Source: Hysterangium stoloniferum (lineage: Eukaryota > Basidiomycota > Agaricomycetes > Hysterangiales > Hysterangiaceae). From it: a stretch of DNA of 64,000 nt. The notes beneath the pieces were generated by a model. The model was not told where the DNA came from. It searched no databases and saw only the letters and a list, made by a program, of their open reading frames with translations. The translations under genes and the position numbers were made by a program. How positions within the stretch are numbered: position 1 is the first letter of the stretch; every line of letters begins with the position of its first letter. The stretch is taken from NCBI GenBank assembly GCA_015178975.1, contig WHVD01000007.1:186001-250000 (forward strand), read 5' to 3'. Positions 33,621 through 46,557 of this stretch are shown here, in pieces.

Positions 33621-34440
33621 ATGGCAAAAGGAGTTCGGACGCCGAGGAACGTATTCTCCCGTAAAATGGCGCAACATGTCTCACTCTGGTCCTTGTTTGC
33701 GGTACTCGGAACACGAATGCCGGCAGGTGCTCGAAAATGTTCTTTTTTAAAGGAATTGTTTAAAGAAAATCAATGAGTTGGTCAAATTGAACTCATGGAT
33801 AAAATGGTTTTACGCCCTGTGGGGAAGTCCCGCTATGTGGGATGCATCAAGGTATTCCAGCACGGGCGAATTCTAGATTTCCGGGACTTCCCAGCGTGAA
33901 CCGTCCGGATCAAATACCATTGCTGATGCTTCGTCTTCTTCAAGACATCCTGTGTCCTTGGTCCTTCTTTCGCTTCATTTCCGTTCTTCAAGAACTTTCG
34001 GACAACCAATCAACTACACTTTTGATCAAAGATATTGCAGCCACGGTCACAGAATATCGGTCATATACCGGTGTGTCACCCGGCAGGATTTTGTTATATC
34101 TAGCGAAGAACCGTTTCGACCATGTGGTCATGGCATCTATATTCATCGCACTTCTCCTCTATCGCCAGGCATCAGTTCTACAGTACACCGGTCTCAAAGG
34201 TGACTCGCGGTGCTGCTTGGACCTTCTCTGAAATATTTCCCACTGTGTTTGTTCCAAGACGGATCCCATGGGAACAAGGTGCTCTCACGTAGGGTCCAGG
34301 TTTCCAGTGGAGAGAAATACTTTATTGAATCCGCCGAACACGGGGCCTGTACGGTCTACAGGGTCCGCCTTTTATTTCCGAGTTTTGTGCCTCGTGATAA
34401 CCGATCCGGAGATCGAGCATGGCCTTTGAAGATTAGATGA
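33621..34440 (+). pseudogene. Family B copy
   Basis: Conserved start region. Relative to other copies this B carries an extra stretch of about 45 nt (GGACAACCAATCAACTAC) in the second-exon region, shared with the 39, 51 and 63 kb copies. A long open frame spans 33842-34231 (SDNQSTTLLIKDIAATVTEY). The first exon contains stops. Confidence 0.5.
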
Positions 34441-34849
34441 GTCTGACCGAGATAAACGTTGCCATGGATTAGTGAATGATTGTTGCGGGTGTTCTTCCCT
34501 TTTCTTCAACGACCTCCCCATGTTATCCCAACTAAGTGATACGACAATCACGGTGATGGGGCTTTCTTTTGAGAATTCTCAGTGCTATTCTATGCGGACG
34601 CGTTGTCTTTCATAAATCACGAACGATTCTAGCCACGCCTAAGGCTCGCGAATATTATTCTACATCTGTATGGAATGAACTAGAAACTCCACAACACCTG
34701 ACGATGGTAAAATGTGATTGTATGCTATCAATTACCCAGGTTATGTAGCGTTATACAACTTGTACATCCGGTGACAAGCGATTCAAGTAGAGAGTAATGG
34801 CACTAGCTGTCCTTCTGGTGTTAATAATATGTGCCGGAATTATCCGGAG

Positions 34850-36010
34850 ACATGATTATATGTCGTGCCTATATCATGGAGCAAGGCCTTCGACACGCCA
34901 GCCATTATTCTTCAACACTGATGTGGAGTTGAATCTACCTTACCGACACACGAGTCAAAGGTGTGGCGACCACGGAAAGGAAGGAATGTACAATGTCATT
35001 TCACAAATGTAGGCAGTTACTGCAGATTTGATCGTTGATTGAGCGGCGCATTGTGTCAAAATGTGGAAGAAGACGAGCATGGCGATTATATCGAAGTTGC
35101 GCACTGTGGTACACGTGGGTTCGATGTCGGAATATCCAGCTATCAGGTTCAGAGTGACTTTAGTCTCTCGCCTGACAAGAGGAGTCATGAATGTGGACCC
35201 ATGTGTGTCAGAATTAAACTGGTAGCGTAGTGTCATGGGAAGATGTGAGATCATGCTGGACGGTAGGAAATTGTACCTGTACAGTTGAAGAGGTCCAATG
35301 AACGAAGAAACCATATTCATCTCGTTGATATGATCCGTGCGAAGCGTGCTGTCGTCTAAGAAGGTGTCTAGGGCCCAGATATTATGCTACAGTGAAAGTG
35401 ACGTGTCCTCATCGATATGAAGTGTCAATGACGCTACATGGATGTTCGTCTCGTCCACTCTAACCCTCAATACAGAAATATCTCGAAACCACGCATCTTG
35501 GTGCATGCAACACACAAGAAGCTGTATAAGAGATTCATTCAAGCAAAGTTGGTGTGACTAATATGGTCTCTTCTGGTTTTGGTGGGCAGGATTAAATGAT
35601 GTGATGTAGTGACCCACGGTTGTACCCAGATTTAAATGCAACCTCTCATCGCATTAAGCTCCTTTACAGACTGTTGACGGACGTGGCAGATATTTTCCAC
35701 AAGATACCCAAGGTGCAAAGCAGGATTGCATCAGGATGATAAATATCCGACGATTTGTAGAATAAATGTCGACGCAACCTCATCCAGGTTCGTGTGTAAC
35801 GGTGATTTCATGAAACCATTGTAAAGCGATGAAGTAATTGCAGTTGATGGCCGATCTTGATATCGCCATCGAGCGCCGGGACACCGGTAGAAGGCCGAAG
35901 CCAAATATGCCATAAGCTTCGCAGTGTGATCTTCGTTCCTCCGCCGTATACCACTTGAATGCCAGAGTCCCTTTAGGACCACGCATGCCTGTTCTCGAAT
36001 TCGACGCGGG
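34850..36010 (-). pseudogene. Family A 5'-truncated copy: exons 5, 4 and 3
   Basis: Exon 5 at about 34890-35210, exon 4 at about 35270-35560 and exon 3 to 36010, in conserved order but with several frameshifts. At 36012 it switches to spacer sequence and then, at about 36095, to the last 45 bp of an A copy on the plus strand. Confidence 0.65.
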
Positions 36011-36431
36011 TACCTAGGTATGATTAAATGTCGTCATGGTGATGCTCTTCGTTTCCCTCCCTGGATATTTAAGGTTCATGATGTGCATATGTAATATTGA
36101 TGCTCTTGTTCCATTCATTCCGCATGATATATCATAATTTCTCTTGGACAACACATTATGCGAACCAGCAGGAAGAATACTACTATTACTCTTTACTTAG
36201 CTCCCCTTTTGGCGATATTTCTAATTTATGTAAAGCTATATAGTTTGAGTCAATTCAAGAGCGCATATAGTCACCTTTACCCCCTTTATGTGCTTGACCG
36301 CAGCTCGTTGATGCTATACACACATTGGGGTCCTAGTAGTGGCTAGAATCACTTCAAATAGAATACCACTCAGACGTTTCAAAGAAAACAGCGTATCCAT
36401 TAGTTGGGATCATGAAGCAAGTCATTGAAGA

Positions 36432-36821
36432 TGTAAGGCCATCGGTATCAGCCTCACTCGGTCAACATGGACAGGACTAAGTTTTCTTTATGTTTACATA
36501 TCAGTAGGATACAAGGTGAATGCGAGGTTCCCTAGGGAAGAGTGGGGAAGGATTAATGGTCTAAGAGAAGATATCCTATCACTATAGGATATGGGGTTTT
36601 AGATATAGAGTCAAGGGGAATGGGGTGGAAGAACAAGGAACCGCATGATCAGGCACAGGGGTGCAACTTAACAATAAAGTGGTGGATCAATGAGTGGCTG
36701 ATGGGAGGTTGATGATGATGACCGCATGATAAGGCACAAGGGTGCTACCAAGTGGCGGAACAATGAGTGGTTGATGGGAGAGGTTGGTGATGATGTATGT
36801 GGTAAGGTGGCCAGGCTTACA
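36432..36821. repeat. Solo LTR, 390 bp, TSD GAAGA
   Basis: TGTAAGGCC...GGCTTACA inverted ends with GAAGA at 36427-36431 and 36822-36826. The empty site (cattgaagagcag) is visible in the paralogue near 14310. Inside, a unit of about 80 bp beginning ACCGCATGAT is tandemly duplicated (36640-36720 and 36721-36796) with about 80% similarity. Confidence 0.92.
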
Positions 36822-36826
36822 GAAGA

Positions 36827-37535
36827 GCAGCAAACAACACCCACAACTCACTAATACATCCCGAGGGTTATCTCGGTCAGTATTTCCCCCCATTCAAAAC
36901 CTTGACCCGATGCTGGAGCGTCTGACTCCCATGGGATGTCACTTGAGAAAAACGACCATCGCGGATATGGCAAAGAAGGTCAAGCGAGCAGCCCAAGGCA
37001 CTTTTAAGACCGGTATAATGTATAACTGATGCTTAGCGATACAATATGAAGTGCGAGGCAGCCAGATTCCATGGCCACTTAAAGGAAAACGGGTCTACAT
37101 TTAAGAAAACACAGCTGACCGGGTGGCACACCTGTATATGACCGAGAATCTGTGACCGCGGCTTGAGGGAGGAAACTGAAGAAAAAGAAGCAGCAAAGAC
37201 ACGGGATTTCTTGAAGAAGAGGAAGCATCAGTAAATTGGTATTTGGTCCGGGTCGCTCACGTAAGGAAGTCCCCGTGTTCTAGAATGTGCCCAGGATATG
37301 ATGTAGCGTCTGGAACAGCCTGGAGTATCCCAGAGAGCCGTTCTTCCTCCCAGCGCTGAAACCATTTTAGTCGTGAGTCTTCAATTGGTTTAAGTCGTCT
37401 TATATTTAAATGGAACCTCTTTGTGCGCCCGGATGGCGTTATGCTCATATTTCCACACACAAGCAACAGAGTGAGACATCCAGTCGCCATTATCCGGGTG
37501 AGTGCGGTCGGCCGCGTCCAAGCACCTTTTGACAT
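36827..37535 (-). pseudogene. Family B copy
   Basis: Start codon at 37535. The first exon is open to 37257 (92 aa) with WEEERLSGILQAVPDATS. The donor position reads GTGAGC but is preceded by an altered context. The 3' half closely matches 14300-14870. Confidence 0.5.
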
Positions 37536-37671
37536 CTCGCACAGACAATTTCACGATTCCTGGCGATTAATAGTTGTCATCATTATGTATATAAGGTTAT
37601 TAGGCCTCCTCACGTGGGGTTCAAGTAGCTATACTCCAAGTTGGGCCAGCGACTCTCTAATTGACACAGAT

Positions 37672-38604
37672 ATAGAGGCGATCACGGAAAGGAAGGAATG
37701 TACAATGTCATTTACAAAATTTAGGCAGCTACTGCAAATTTGATCGTTGATTGAGCGGCGCATTGTGTCACAATGTGGAAGAAGATGAGCGAGCATGGCG
37801 ATTATATCGAGGTTGCGCACTGTCGTACATGCGGATTTTATGTCGGAAGGTCCAGCTACCATGTTCAGAGTCACCTCAATTAGTCTCTCGCTTGACAAGA
37901 AACCATACTAATCTGGTTTAGATGATCCGTGACAAGCGTGCTGTCGTCAAAGAAGGTGTCTAGGGCCCAGGTATCATGCCACAGTGAAAGTGACCTGTCC
38001 TCATCAATATGACGTGTAAATGACGCTATATGGATGTTTACGTCGTCCACTATAGCCTTCAATACATCACCGGAAATATCTCGAAACCATGCATCTTGGT
38101 GCATGCAACGCACGAGAAGCTGTATAACAGATTCATACTAGCAAAGTTGGTGTGAGTAATATGGTCTATTGTGGTTTTGGTGGGCAGGATGAAATGATGT
38201 GATGTCGTTACGCACGGTTGTACCCATAATTCAATGCAACCTCTGAGCTCCTCTACAGACAGTTGACAGACGTAGCAGATGTTTTCGACAAGATACCCAA
38301 GTCGTCGAGGTGCAAGGGATAATTGCATGGGGATGATATATATCCGACGATTTGTAGAATAAATGTCGACGCAACCTCATCCAGGTTGGTGTGTAAAGGT
38401 GATTTGATGAGACCATAGTAAAGCGATGACGTAATTCCAGTTGATGGCCGATCTCAATTTCCCCATCGAGCGCCGGGACACCGGTAGAAGGCCGCAGCCA
38501 AATATACCACACGCTTCGCAGTGTGACCTTCGTTCCTCCGCCGTATACCACTTGAATGGAACCCCTTTCAGACCACGAACGCATCTCGAATTCGACGCGG
38601 GCAC
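37672..38604 (-). pseudogene. Family A copy lacking both ends: exons 5 (part), 4 and 3
   Basis: Starts inside exon 5, with about 30 codons of the C terminus missing. It continues through exon 4 (HQDAWFRDISGDVLKAIV) and exon 3 to the RIR...-like start at 38604, where it jumps into spacer sequence. Several small indels. Confidence 0.65.
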
Positions 38605-38889
38605 CTTGGTATGATCGTACTTTGTCATGATTATGCTCCTCGTTTCCCTCCCTGGACATTGAAGGTTCATGATGCGAACAGGATATGTAATATCTTGCCG
38701 CGTGTTATCATTGTATTTTCATTTTTCTATCGCCCTAGTGTGTTAATATATTGTGTAAAGTGTATATATTTTAATGCTTTGAAGCTTGCTTGTGTGTGTG
38801 GATTAGTCCATCATTGCATTCATTGTTATATGCAAGTTCAGAAGTTGACAGCTGGGTATCTCACTTGACGTGCCTTACCCGCATTTTAT

Positions 38890-39000
38890 AGCACCTTTAA
38901 CGGGTGTGTCAGTTTCTCTCTAATCCGCACGCCACATCAGTGTTGAATAATAATGGCTGGCGTGTCGAAGGCCTTGATCCATGATACAGGCACGACATAT
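38890..39000 (+). pseudogene. Family A 3' tip
   Basis: Only the last 35 or so codons of exon 5, highly decayed, followed by A downstream sequence to about 39300. Confidence 0.4.
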
Positions 39001-39333
39001 AATTATTTCTTTGGATAATGGCAACACATCTTATCAAAACCAGGAGGATAGACAGTGCTCTTACTCCCTACTCGAATCTTTTTGTAACCGGATTTAAAAG
39101 TTGTGTAACCCTACATAGTGTGGGTAATTGATAGCGCATACATTCACTTTTTAGCATCGTCAGGTTTTTCGTAGCTCCTCGTTCATTCCAAACACATGTA
39201 AAATAATATTCGCGAGGCTTAGCGGTGGCTAGAATCGCCCAGGATTTATGACAGACAACGAGTCCACATAGAATAAGGCCATTGAAGGGAACCAAAGAAC
39301 ACCCGCAACAATCACTAACTAATACATGGCCAC

Positions 39334-40154
39334 GTGTATCTCGGTCAGACTCATCTAACCTTCAAAGGCCATATTCAATCTCCGAATCGGGTATCACGAG
39401 GCACAAAACTCGGGTCTTTAGACCATACAGGGACCGTGTTAGGCGGATTCCATAAAGTATTTCTCTCCATTGGAAACCTGGACCCGACGTGGGCGCGCAT
39501 CGTTCCCATGGGATCCGACTTGGAACAAACGATAATCGTAAATATTGCAGAGAAGGTCAAACGAGCACCGCGAGTCACCTTTGAGACTGGTGTAATGTAT
39601 AACTGATGCCTGGGGATACAGGAGAAGTGCGATAAATCTAGATGCCATGAGCACATGGTTGACAACGGTTCTTCATTAGATATAACAAAGCCTGCCGGGT
39701 GACACACCGGTATATGTCCAATATCCTATGAGCGCGGCTTCAATATCTTTGATCACAAGTGTAGTTGATTGGTTGTCCCGTGAGGGACGGAAATGAAGCG
39801 AAAGAAGCACCACGGACACGGGATATTTTGAAGAAGACGAAGCATCTGTAAATTGGTATTCGATCCGGACGGTTCAAGCTTGGAGGTCCCGGCAATCTAG
39901 AATGCGCCGGGACTGGAACACCTTGGAGCATCCTAGATAGCCGGACTTCCTCACAGCGCTTAAAACGATTTTACTCGTGAGTTTTCAATTTGACCAACTC
40001 ATTGATTTTCTTTAAACACTTACTTTACAAGGAACATTTTTGAGCCCCTGCCGGCATTCGTGTTCCGAGCACCGCAAACAAGGACCAGAGTGAGATATGT
40101 TGTGGCCGTTTTCCGGGAGAATATGTTCCTCGGCGTCCGAACTCCTTTTGCCAT
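39334..40154 (-). pseudogene. Family B copy
   Basis: Start at 40154. The first exon is interrupted. A long open frame, 39707-39375, runs through the second-exon region (SHFSCIPRHQLYITPVSKV), and the opposite strand is open over 39334-39606, so the coding strand is unclear here. It has the extra 45-nt stretch seen at 33, 51 and 63 kb. Confidence 0.5.
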
Positions 40155-40264
40155 CTCTCACCGACCATTGCACGATTCTTGGCGATTCAGAGTTCTCGGC
40201 ATTATATCTCTAAAGGTTTTATACCTCGTCAGGTCGGAATGAAGTGACCATTCTCAAGTTATTC

Positions 40265-40719
40265 CCCAGTCCATGCTATTATGACTGCGATATTGACTCA
40301 TGTTCGATGTCGTGTTGGTGGATCTACCTCGCATTTTAATTATAATCGGTGGGTCATGACAATGTGCTTCTCCTAGGTAATAAAAACGTCCAGTTCTTCA
40401 ACACTTTACACTAAAGGCTATTGTATTTTGCGCACCCATTCCTCAACCCAAACTTCCACATCTTCTTCAGACAGTGGGATGTGCTGGTCGTCTTCGGGAC
40501 CTCGATAACACACGCCATGCCCATCTTCGATATAGTTCCATCGGTCTCGAAGCTTTACCCGGAATCTTTCCCTTCTCACTGCGTCAACTCTCTCCTCCCG
40601 CTCTCCTGCGCTCAATGCAGCTGGGGAGACCAAGGGTGTAGCCACTCAACTTCTTGTAGGAGGCTTTCAGCCCGGACGACATCGTTGCAGCCGAGAGTCG
40701 TCCCGTTTGAAGTTGACAT
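40265..40719 (-). pseudogene. Family A 5' fragment: exon 1 and part of exon 2
   Basis: ATG at 40719. A one-base loss in the CAACCCTTGGTC region shifts exon 1 (WLHPWSPQLH instead of WLQPLVSPA). The downstream part is open in the next frame to 40418. Exon 2 is cut at about 40265. Confidence 0.75.
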
Positions 40720-41827
40720 TGGTGGGTAGCAAGTTGTTGTGATCCCGGAAGGATGCTGCGCCTTCAAGTTCCAATTATCAAGGGAATAAATTTCAAGGTA
40801 TCGCATTGTGGCGGTGCTTTATACAGGATACCCAGTGTTTCATCCTTTCCTTTTACACAACATCAAGCCTCAACCTCCTTCATTCATACATGCTCCAGGA
40901 TTGTCTCAAGTTCTCCCACTACGGTATACACCAATTCCTTCGTCTTCAACAGATTGTCGACGGCAGAGAGCAGATATGGCAGTTATGAATAGTTCGATGA
41001 ACCTTCACCGCATAATGTGGCAACTTCCGACTTCTGGAGCGCTAAAGTTTTGGGAGTTAATCTCCTACGTTAGTTGAGAAGTGACATGTCAATTGATAGA
41101 ATATGTAAATGCAGTGGATGCTATCCATGACAGCGCTTCTCAGGTACAGCACCGCCACTCCGGCTATATTTAGCGGAAGCATCCGCTTCCTGTTCAATTC
41201 TTTCAGAATTCCAACGAGCATCCCATTTTTAGAATTATTTACTTGGGCTAATTGGCGTAGAAAGTAAATATGCCTGTTTGTGGCGAGTCCGTCAGGTTTT
41301 CATTAACGAATTGTGCATGTAATCTATATTCAGTCATAAGTAAGTACATGCTAGAATTAGTATTACCCGGTCATAGTGAGCGGAGTAATGGGGAACCCCT
41401 CATGATTAAATGGTGTCATGGTTTTTCTCCTCATTTACCGTCCTGGACCTGCAAGGTTCATGATGAAAACATCATATGTAATATCCTGCCCGTCTGACTT
41501 ATCGTGGCATTTTCATGTTTCTACCTATTTTTGTTAATATATTGTGTAAAGAGGACATATTTTTTAATGCTTTAAAACTTGCTGATGTATGTGTATTAGT
41601 ACATAATTAACTTGATTATTATATGCAAGTTCAGAAGATGACAGCTGGGTATCTCACTTGACGTGCCTGACCGGCATTTTGTACATATATCTTTCTCAAT
41701 TCAAGAGTGGCTGGGAATCTAACCTGGAGTATGGTCATTTTAAACCCACGCGATGAGGCTAACGAACCTTAGATACATACTAACGAGAACTCTGAATGGC
41801 CAAGAATCGAACAAAGGTGGGTGAGTG
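40720..41827. other. Divergent A/B spacer
   Basis: Full-length shared upstream region, close to 27838-28933 in sequence. No convincing gene. Confidence 0.5.
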
Positions 41828-42660
41828 ATGGCAAAACGTGCTCGGACGCCGAGGACCGTATTCACCTCGACAATGGCGACATCATGTCTCATTCAGTTGC
41901 TTGTTTGTGGTAATAGCAGCACCAATGCAGCCAGGTGCTCAAAAGGGTTCTGTTTAAATAAAAGAAAAGACTTGTTCGAATTGAAGACTCATCACTACAA
42001 TGGCTTCATGCGCTAGGAGGAAGAACGGCTATCTGGGATGCTCCAGGCTGATCCAGATGCTACACCATGTCCAGTCGCGCATTCTAGATTACGGGGCCTT
42101 CCTTCCGTGAGCAGCCCGACTCAAATACCAATTTACTGATGCTTCGTCTTCTTCAAGACATCCCGTGTCCTTGGGGCTTCTTCCTCTTCATTTTCCTCCT
42201 TCAACCCGCGGTCACAGAATATCGGGGATATACAGGTGTGTCACCCGGTAGGCTTCCAATACCTAATTTAGACCCGTTTGCTATCAAGTGGTCATGGCCT
42301 CTGGCTTCCTCGCACGTCTGCTGTATCGCTACGCATCAGTTATACCGTATAGCGCTCTCACAAGTGCCTTTGGATGCTGGTTGACCTTTTTTGCAATATT
42401 CGCCTTGTCTTTGTCCTCAAATCTGATCCCATGGGAGCGAGGCGCTCCAGCTTCGAGGGGATGTTTCGAATGGAGGTAAATACTTAATAGAATGCGTCCA
42501 ACGCAGTCGCTGTATGTTTTAAATGCTCCTCCTTGCATTCCAGAGGTTGTGCCCCATGATAGTCAGTCAGGAGATTGAACATAGACTTTGAAGATTACGT
42601 GAATCTGACCCCTCGGCATGGATTAGTGAGCTGCGGGTGTTGCTTTCTGGTATTCAATGA
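41828..42660 (+). pseudogene. Family B copy with clear splice-like signals
   Basis: Start ATGGCAAAACGTGC. The first exon reads MAKRARTPRTVFTSTMATSC then LIQLLVCGNSSTNAARC and stops at a TAG (42014-42016) where relatives have CGG or GGG. An intron-like GTGAGC...TTACTGATG...CTTCAAG lies at 42107-42157 (51 nt). A second one (GTGTGT...AATTTAG) begins at about 42235. Confidence 0.5.
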
Positions 42661-42904
42661 CTGGATTCATGCTATCCCAACTTCCTGATACGCTGCTTTC
42701 TGTGAAACCTCTGAGGGTGATATCAACGTGCGTATAGCATCAGCGAGAAGCTTCCAGGCACACAAAGGCGGTCAAAAGTGACCATATGCACTGTATGTAG
42801 CTTTACATAAATGAGAAATATCGCCACAGGGCGAGTGAAGGAAAGGGTAATAATACTATCCTTCCTCCTGGTTCCCATAGTGTATCAGTGCTATCCAAGA
42901 GACA

Positions 42905-43512
42905 TTATGCGTGCGGAATGGATGGAACAAGGGCACGAGCACGCTGTTCATGGTCCTCCAACACTAATCTGGATGTTGAATTAGATGGTACGCACAGACC
43001 GGTGAAAGGTGTGGCGATGACACAAAGGAAGGAATGAGCCGCGACAGTTACTCGTTCAAGGGAAGCACCGAGGTTTTGATCGGTAATTGAGCCGCGCATT
43101 GCGTCACAAAGTGGAAGAAGACGGGAGAGAATGGGGATGATATTGAGGTTGCACACTGTGGTACACGCGGAATTGATGTCGTAAGACGCAGCTATCAGCT
43201 TCAGAGTGACCTCAATTAGTTGTTTCCCTAACCACAGGAACCACGAATTTGGACACATACGTGTCAGAATCAGACTGGCAGGATATTTTGATGGGGGGGG
43301 AATCAGATGATGGTGGAAGGGAAGAAAATCTCAACATACCTTAGGAGGGGCTCAACGAGTGAAGAAACTATATTCAGCTGGTTTATATGATCCATGCAGA
43401 GTGTGCTGTCATCGAAGAAGGTTTCTAGGGAAAATATATCGCGCCACAGTGAATGTGACGTGTTCTCATCGATGTAAAATGTCAAGGACGCTGTATCTAG
43501 GTTTATGTCGTT
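42905..43512 (-). pseudogene. Family A fragment: exons 5 and 4
   Basis: Exon 5 is open from about 43258 to the TAA at 42905 (117 codons). Exon 4 is open in 43303-43485. Intron 4 carries a run of G residues near 43293. Cut at 43512, where a piece of the segmental duplication starts. Confidence 0.7.
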
Positions 43513-43514
43513 CA

Positions 43515-43760
43515 GGATATTCGATATTCTGTATATTTGGGGTCGTTCTTCGGATTCCTCGCTGGAGAACCACCAGCGTTGTCCGGGTCATCATCCGATA
43601 AAAAATGGACTGTATTTATGATCAAGTAAATTCATGCCGCTCTCTCACACACAATTCAGATGCATGATATATATCCTATGCATCCCTTTCGGCTCGAAAT
43701 CCAGAACGAAAGCCATTTTTTATACATTAAGGGTGATGCCACAATATCGGCGATGGCAAT
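43515..43760 (+). repeat. Third, partial copy of the segmental duplication
   Basis: Matches about 30940-31215 and 59510-59790 with a short deletion near 43700. It leads straight into an A exon 3 fragment, as in the other two copies. Confidence 0.75.
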
Positions 43761-43789
43761 GTGTGTCGTCGGACTCCTCCTATAACCCT

Positions 43790-45358
43790 TGACAGATCCG
43801 CTCAATGGGAAGATACAGATCGGGCATCAACTGCAATTACGTCATCGCCTTACAATGCTCTTATAAAATCACCGCTACACACCAACGTGGATGAGGTTGG
43901 GTCGACATTTACTCTACAAATTGCGGGATATTTATCATCCTCATACACTCAACCTCCCTTCCTCCTCCGCGACCTTGCGGGTATTGTAGAAAACATCTGC
44001 CACGTGCGTCAACTATCTGTAGTGGAGCTCACTGTGATCAGAGGCTGCATTGAAATCTATATACAACCATATGTCGCGATCTATCATCATTTTATCCTTC
44101 CCCACCAAACTACAACAGGCAACATTACCTTATCGTGTGTTGCCTCCACCAAGATACCTAGTTTCGAGATATTAGTTGCAAATGTTCTCTATTGCTGGGG
44201 ATGCATTGAAGATTATTGAGGGGGACACAAACCTCCATATAGCGTCCTTGACTGTTCATATCTATCTGACACAGCGGAGGAACGAAGGTCACACTGATGG
44301 CATATTTGGGCGAGGCCTTCCACTGGTGTCCCGGCGCTTGATGGGAAGATAGAGATCAGCCATCAACTGCAATGACGCCATCGATTTACAATGCTGTAAT
44401 CAAATCACCACTACACACCAACCTGAATGAGGTTGCGTCGGCATTCATTCTACACATCGCCGGATATTTAGCATCCTTTTGTAACCATACCTCCTCGCCG
44501 AACTTGGGCATATCGTGGAACAAACTTCCCACATGCGTCAACTGTCTGTAGAGGAGCTCACTGCGATCAGAGGTTGTATTTAATTCTGGATGCAACAGTG
44601 CGTCGCGACCTATCATCATTTTAGCCTGCCCACCAAACCACAACAGACAAAATCACCCGAACCGACTCCCCTCTCATGCATCTCCTATCCACATTCTGTG
44701 TTTCATCCACCAAGCTGCCTTGTTTCGACATATTGCTGAAGATGCACTGAAGGTTATAGTGGACGACACAAATCTCCATATAACGTCCTTGACTGTTCAT
44801 ATCGATCTGGACACATTGTTTTCGCTGTGGCGTGATATCTTTACCCTGAAAACCTTCTTCCACGACAGCCGGATCATATCAACCAGCTGAACGTGGTTTC
44901 TTCGCTCATTGAGCCCCTCCTACGGTATGTTGACAATGCTTTACCTTCCAGCATCATCTCATATCCGCGCATTCAAAGATCTCACCAGTATGATTCCGAC
45001 ACACACGCATGAAACATTTCTGGCTCCTCTTGTAAAGCAGGAAACTCATTGAGGTTATTCTGACGCTGATGGCTGCATCTTCCCACATCGACTCCGCGTG
45101 TACCACAGTGGGCAGGAACAATATAACCGCCATTCTCGCTCGTCTTAGTCGACATTGTGACTCAATGCGTGGATCAATCAACGATCTATCCACCCATCCG
45201 CTTTGAGAAATTAGACATCATGGCTCATCCCCTCCTTTGAGTTATCGCCACACCTTTTACCGGTGTGTCGGTAACCTCTAATTAGAACTCCACATCAGTG
45301 TTAAAAGATAATTTTTGCCCTGCTGATTCTCTTGTTCCATCCATTCCGCACGATATAT
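43790..45358 (+). pseudogene. Two fused family A fragments (exons 3-4, then exons 3-5)
   Basis: 43790-44262 carries exon 3 and the start of exon 4 (open over 43761-44219), but the intron 3 donor GTGCGT is lost. At about 44265 the sequence returns to exon 3 and continues through exons 4 and 5 to the TAA near 45360. Single-base losses occur in the second unit. Confidence 0.65.
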
Positions 45359-45569
45359 CATAATTTCTCTTGGCTAACACAGACACATTATGCGAACCAG
45401 GAGGAAGAATAGTACTATTACTCTTTACTTGGCCTCCCTTTTGGAAATATTTATAATCTATGTAAAGCTACATACTTTGAGCGAATTCAGGAGCGCGTAT
45501 AGTCACCTTTTACCGCATATGTGTGGTTGGCAGCCTCTCGTTCATGCTATCCACACATTGCATATATTT

Positions 45570-45800
45570 GTGAGTCCGACGATGGTTTTCATTTCCATAG
45601 GGAACCACATGGTCGAAAAAATGCGCCAAAGCATTCAAATTTCATGTATTTCATGTGGAGAACATATGCCCGCATATCGTCTGGACAAATAATATCTCCC
45701 TATGACATCGGGCTAGATTTAACCGAGTTAAGAATTGTGAGCTCCGAGACTTACCCAGCACTCAATAAAAGAATCCTTCTGTGCAAACCGGGTGGATAGC
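45570..45800 (+). repeat. Two-copy segment C, second copy
   Basis: Resembles 12700-12850 in its first 140 bp. Open over 45521-45799 but not recognisable. Confidence 0.45.
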
Positions 45801-46263
45801 TCCTTGCATCTCAGTTGGAGCATGTTGCATGATGTACTATAACCACCTTTTTTGCCAAAGGTGAGCGGTCCTGAATGTGAAAACGAGACCAGAAGGTATA
45901 CTGCAGCATGATTTCAATTTAAGTTAGTTCAACCCTGATGTGAGCCATAAGAACGTTCAAAGGGGGTTTAGCCTCCTGGAAACACACTAGCCTTTAGAGA
46001 AATGAAGTGATTACTGAGCAGAAGAGATCATGGCCGAAACGAACGCACAGATCAAGCTCTAATCATTGCGTGTGCAGAGCGTGTAGGGATAGTGAAATCA
46101 AAATGCTGCTGCGGAGAGCATGACATAGCTTTGAGATGGAAATTCTGAGAAAATAGGGATGCCAAATACGGTTCTAGCGAGCACGGACCAACAGATGTGA
46201 GCTTAGACGTTGATACAGATTCACAGCACTAATTCAGTCTCAACACAAGAATCATGAAAACAA

Positions 46264-46557
46264 GTGAAGGTGAATGGGTCAACTGGCATAACACCCCCGG
46301 AAATGATAGGAAATAATCATAGTGGTAGGAATAAAGATTCCTACAACAACCTTTGTGAAGTCACCGGGGACAATGAAGTGACCGGCTTCGAAGGGGCGGA
46401 CAAGGTGGCAGGAAAAGGGCACATAAAGGAATATAGAGTATGGCGAATCTTTACAAACCCGGAGAGCTCCGTCTCCAAGAGGTCAAGCTATGGTGGCTCA
46501 CAATGTTTCATCTGCCTTGACATTGTCGAGCCAAATAGCCAAATGCTTTATATATAA
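46264..46557 (+). CDS. Single-copy small ORF, 97 aa, unknown
   Basis: ATG-initiated frame in a region of about 750 bp (45800-46560) that matches nothing else in the window. It contains CFICLDIVEPNSQ near its end, which superficially resembles the start of a RING-type CxxC motif, but no further zinc ligands follow before the stop. It may be a gene fragment captured between A/B units, or chance. The remaining sequence of the region shows no other credible frame. Confidence 0.25.
   Translation: MKVNGSTGITPPEMIGNNHSGRNKDSYNNLCEVTGDNEVTGFEGADKVAGKGHIKEYRVWRIFTNPESSVSKRSSYGGSQCFICLDIVEPNSQMLYI

Noticed and set aside
36640..36796. CRISPR-like repeat array
   Set aside because: Only two long, imperfect tandem units inside an LTR, with no regular short repeats or spacers.
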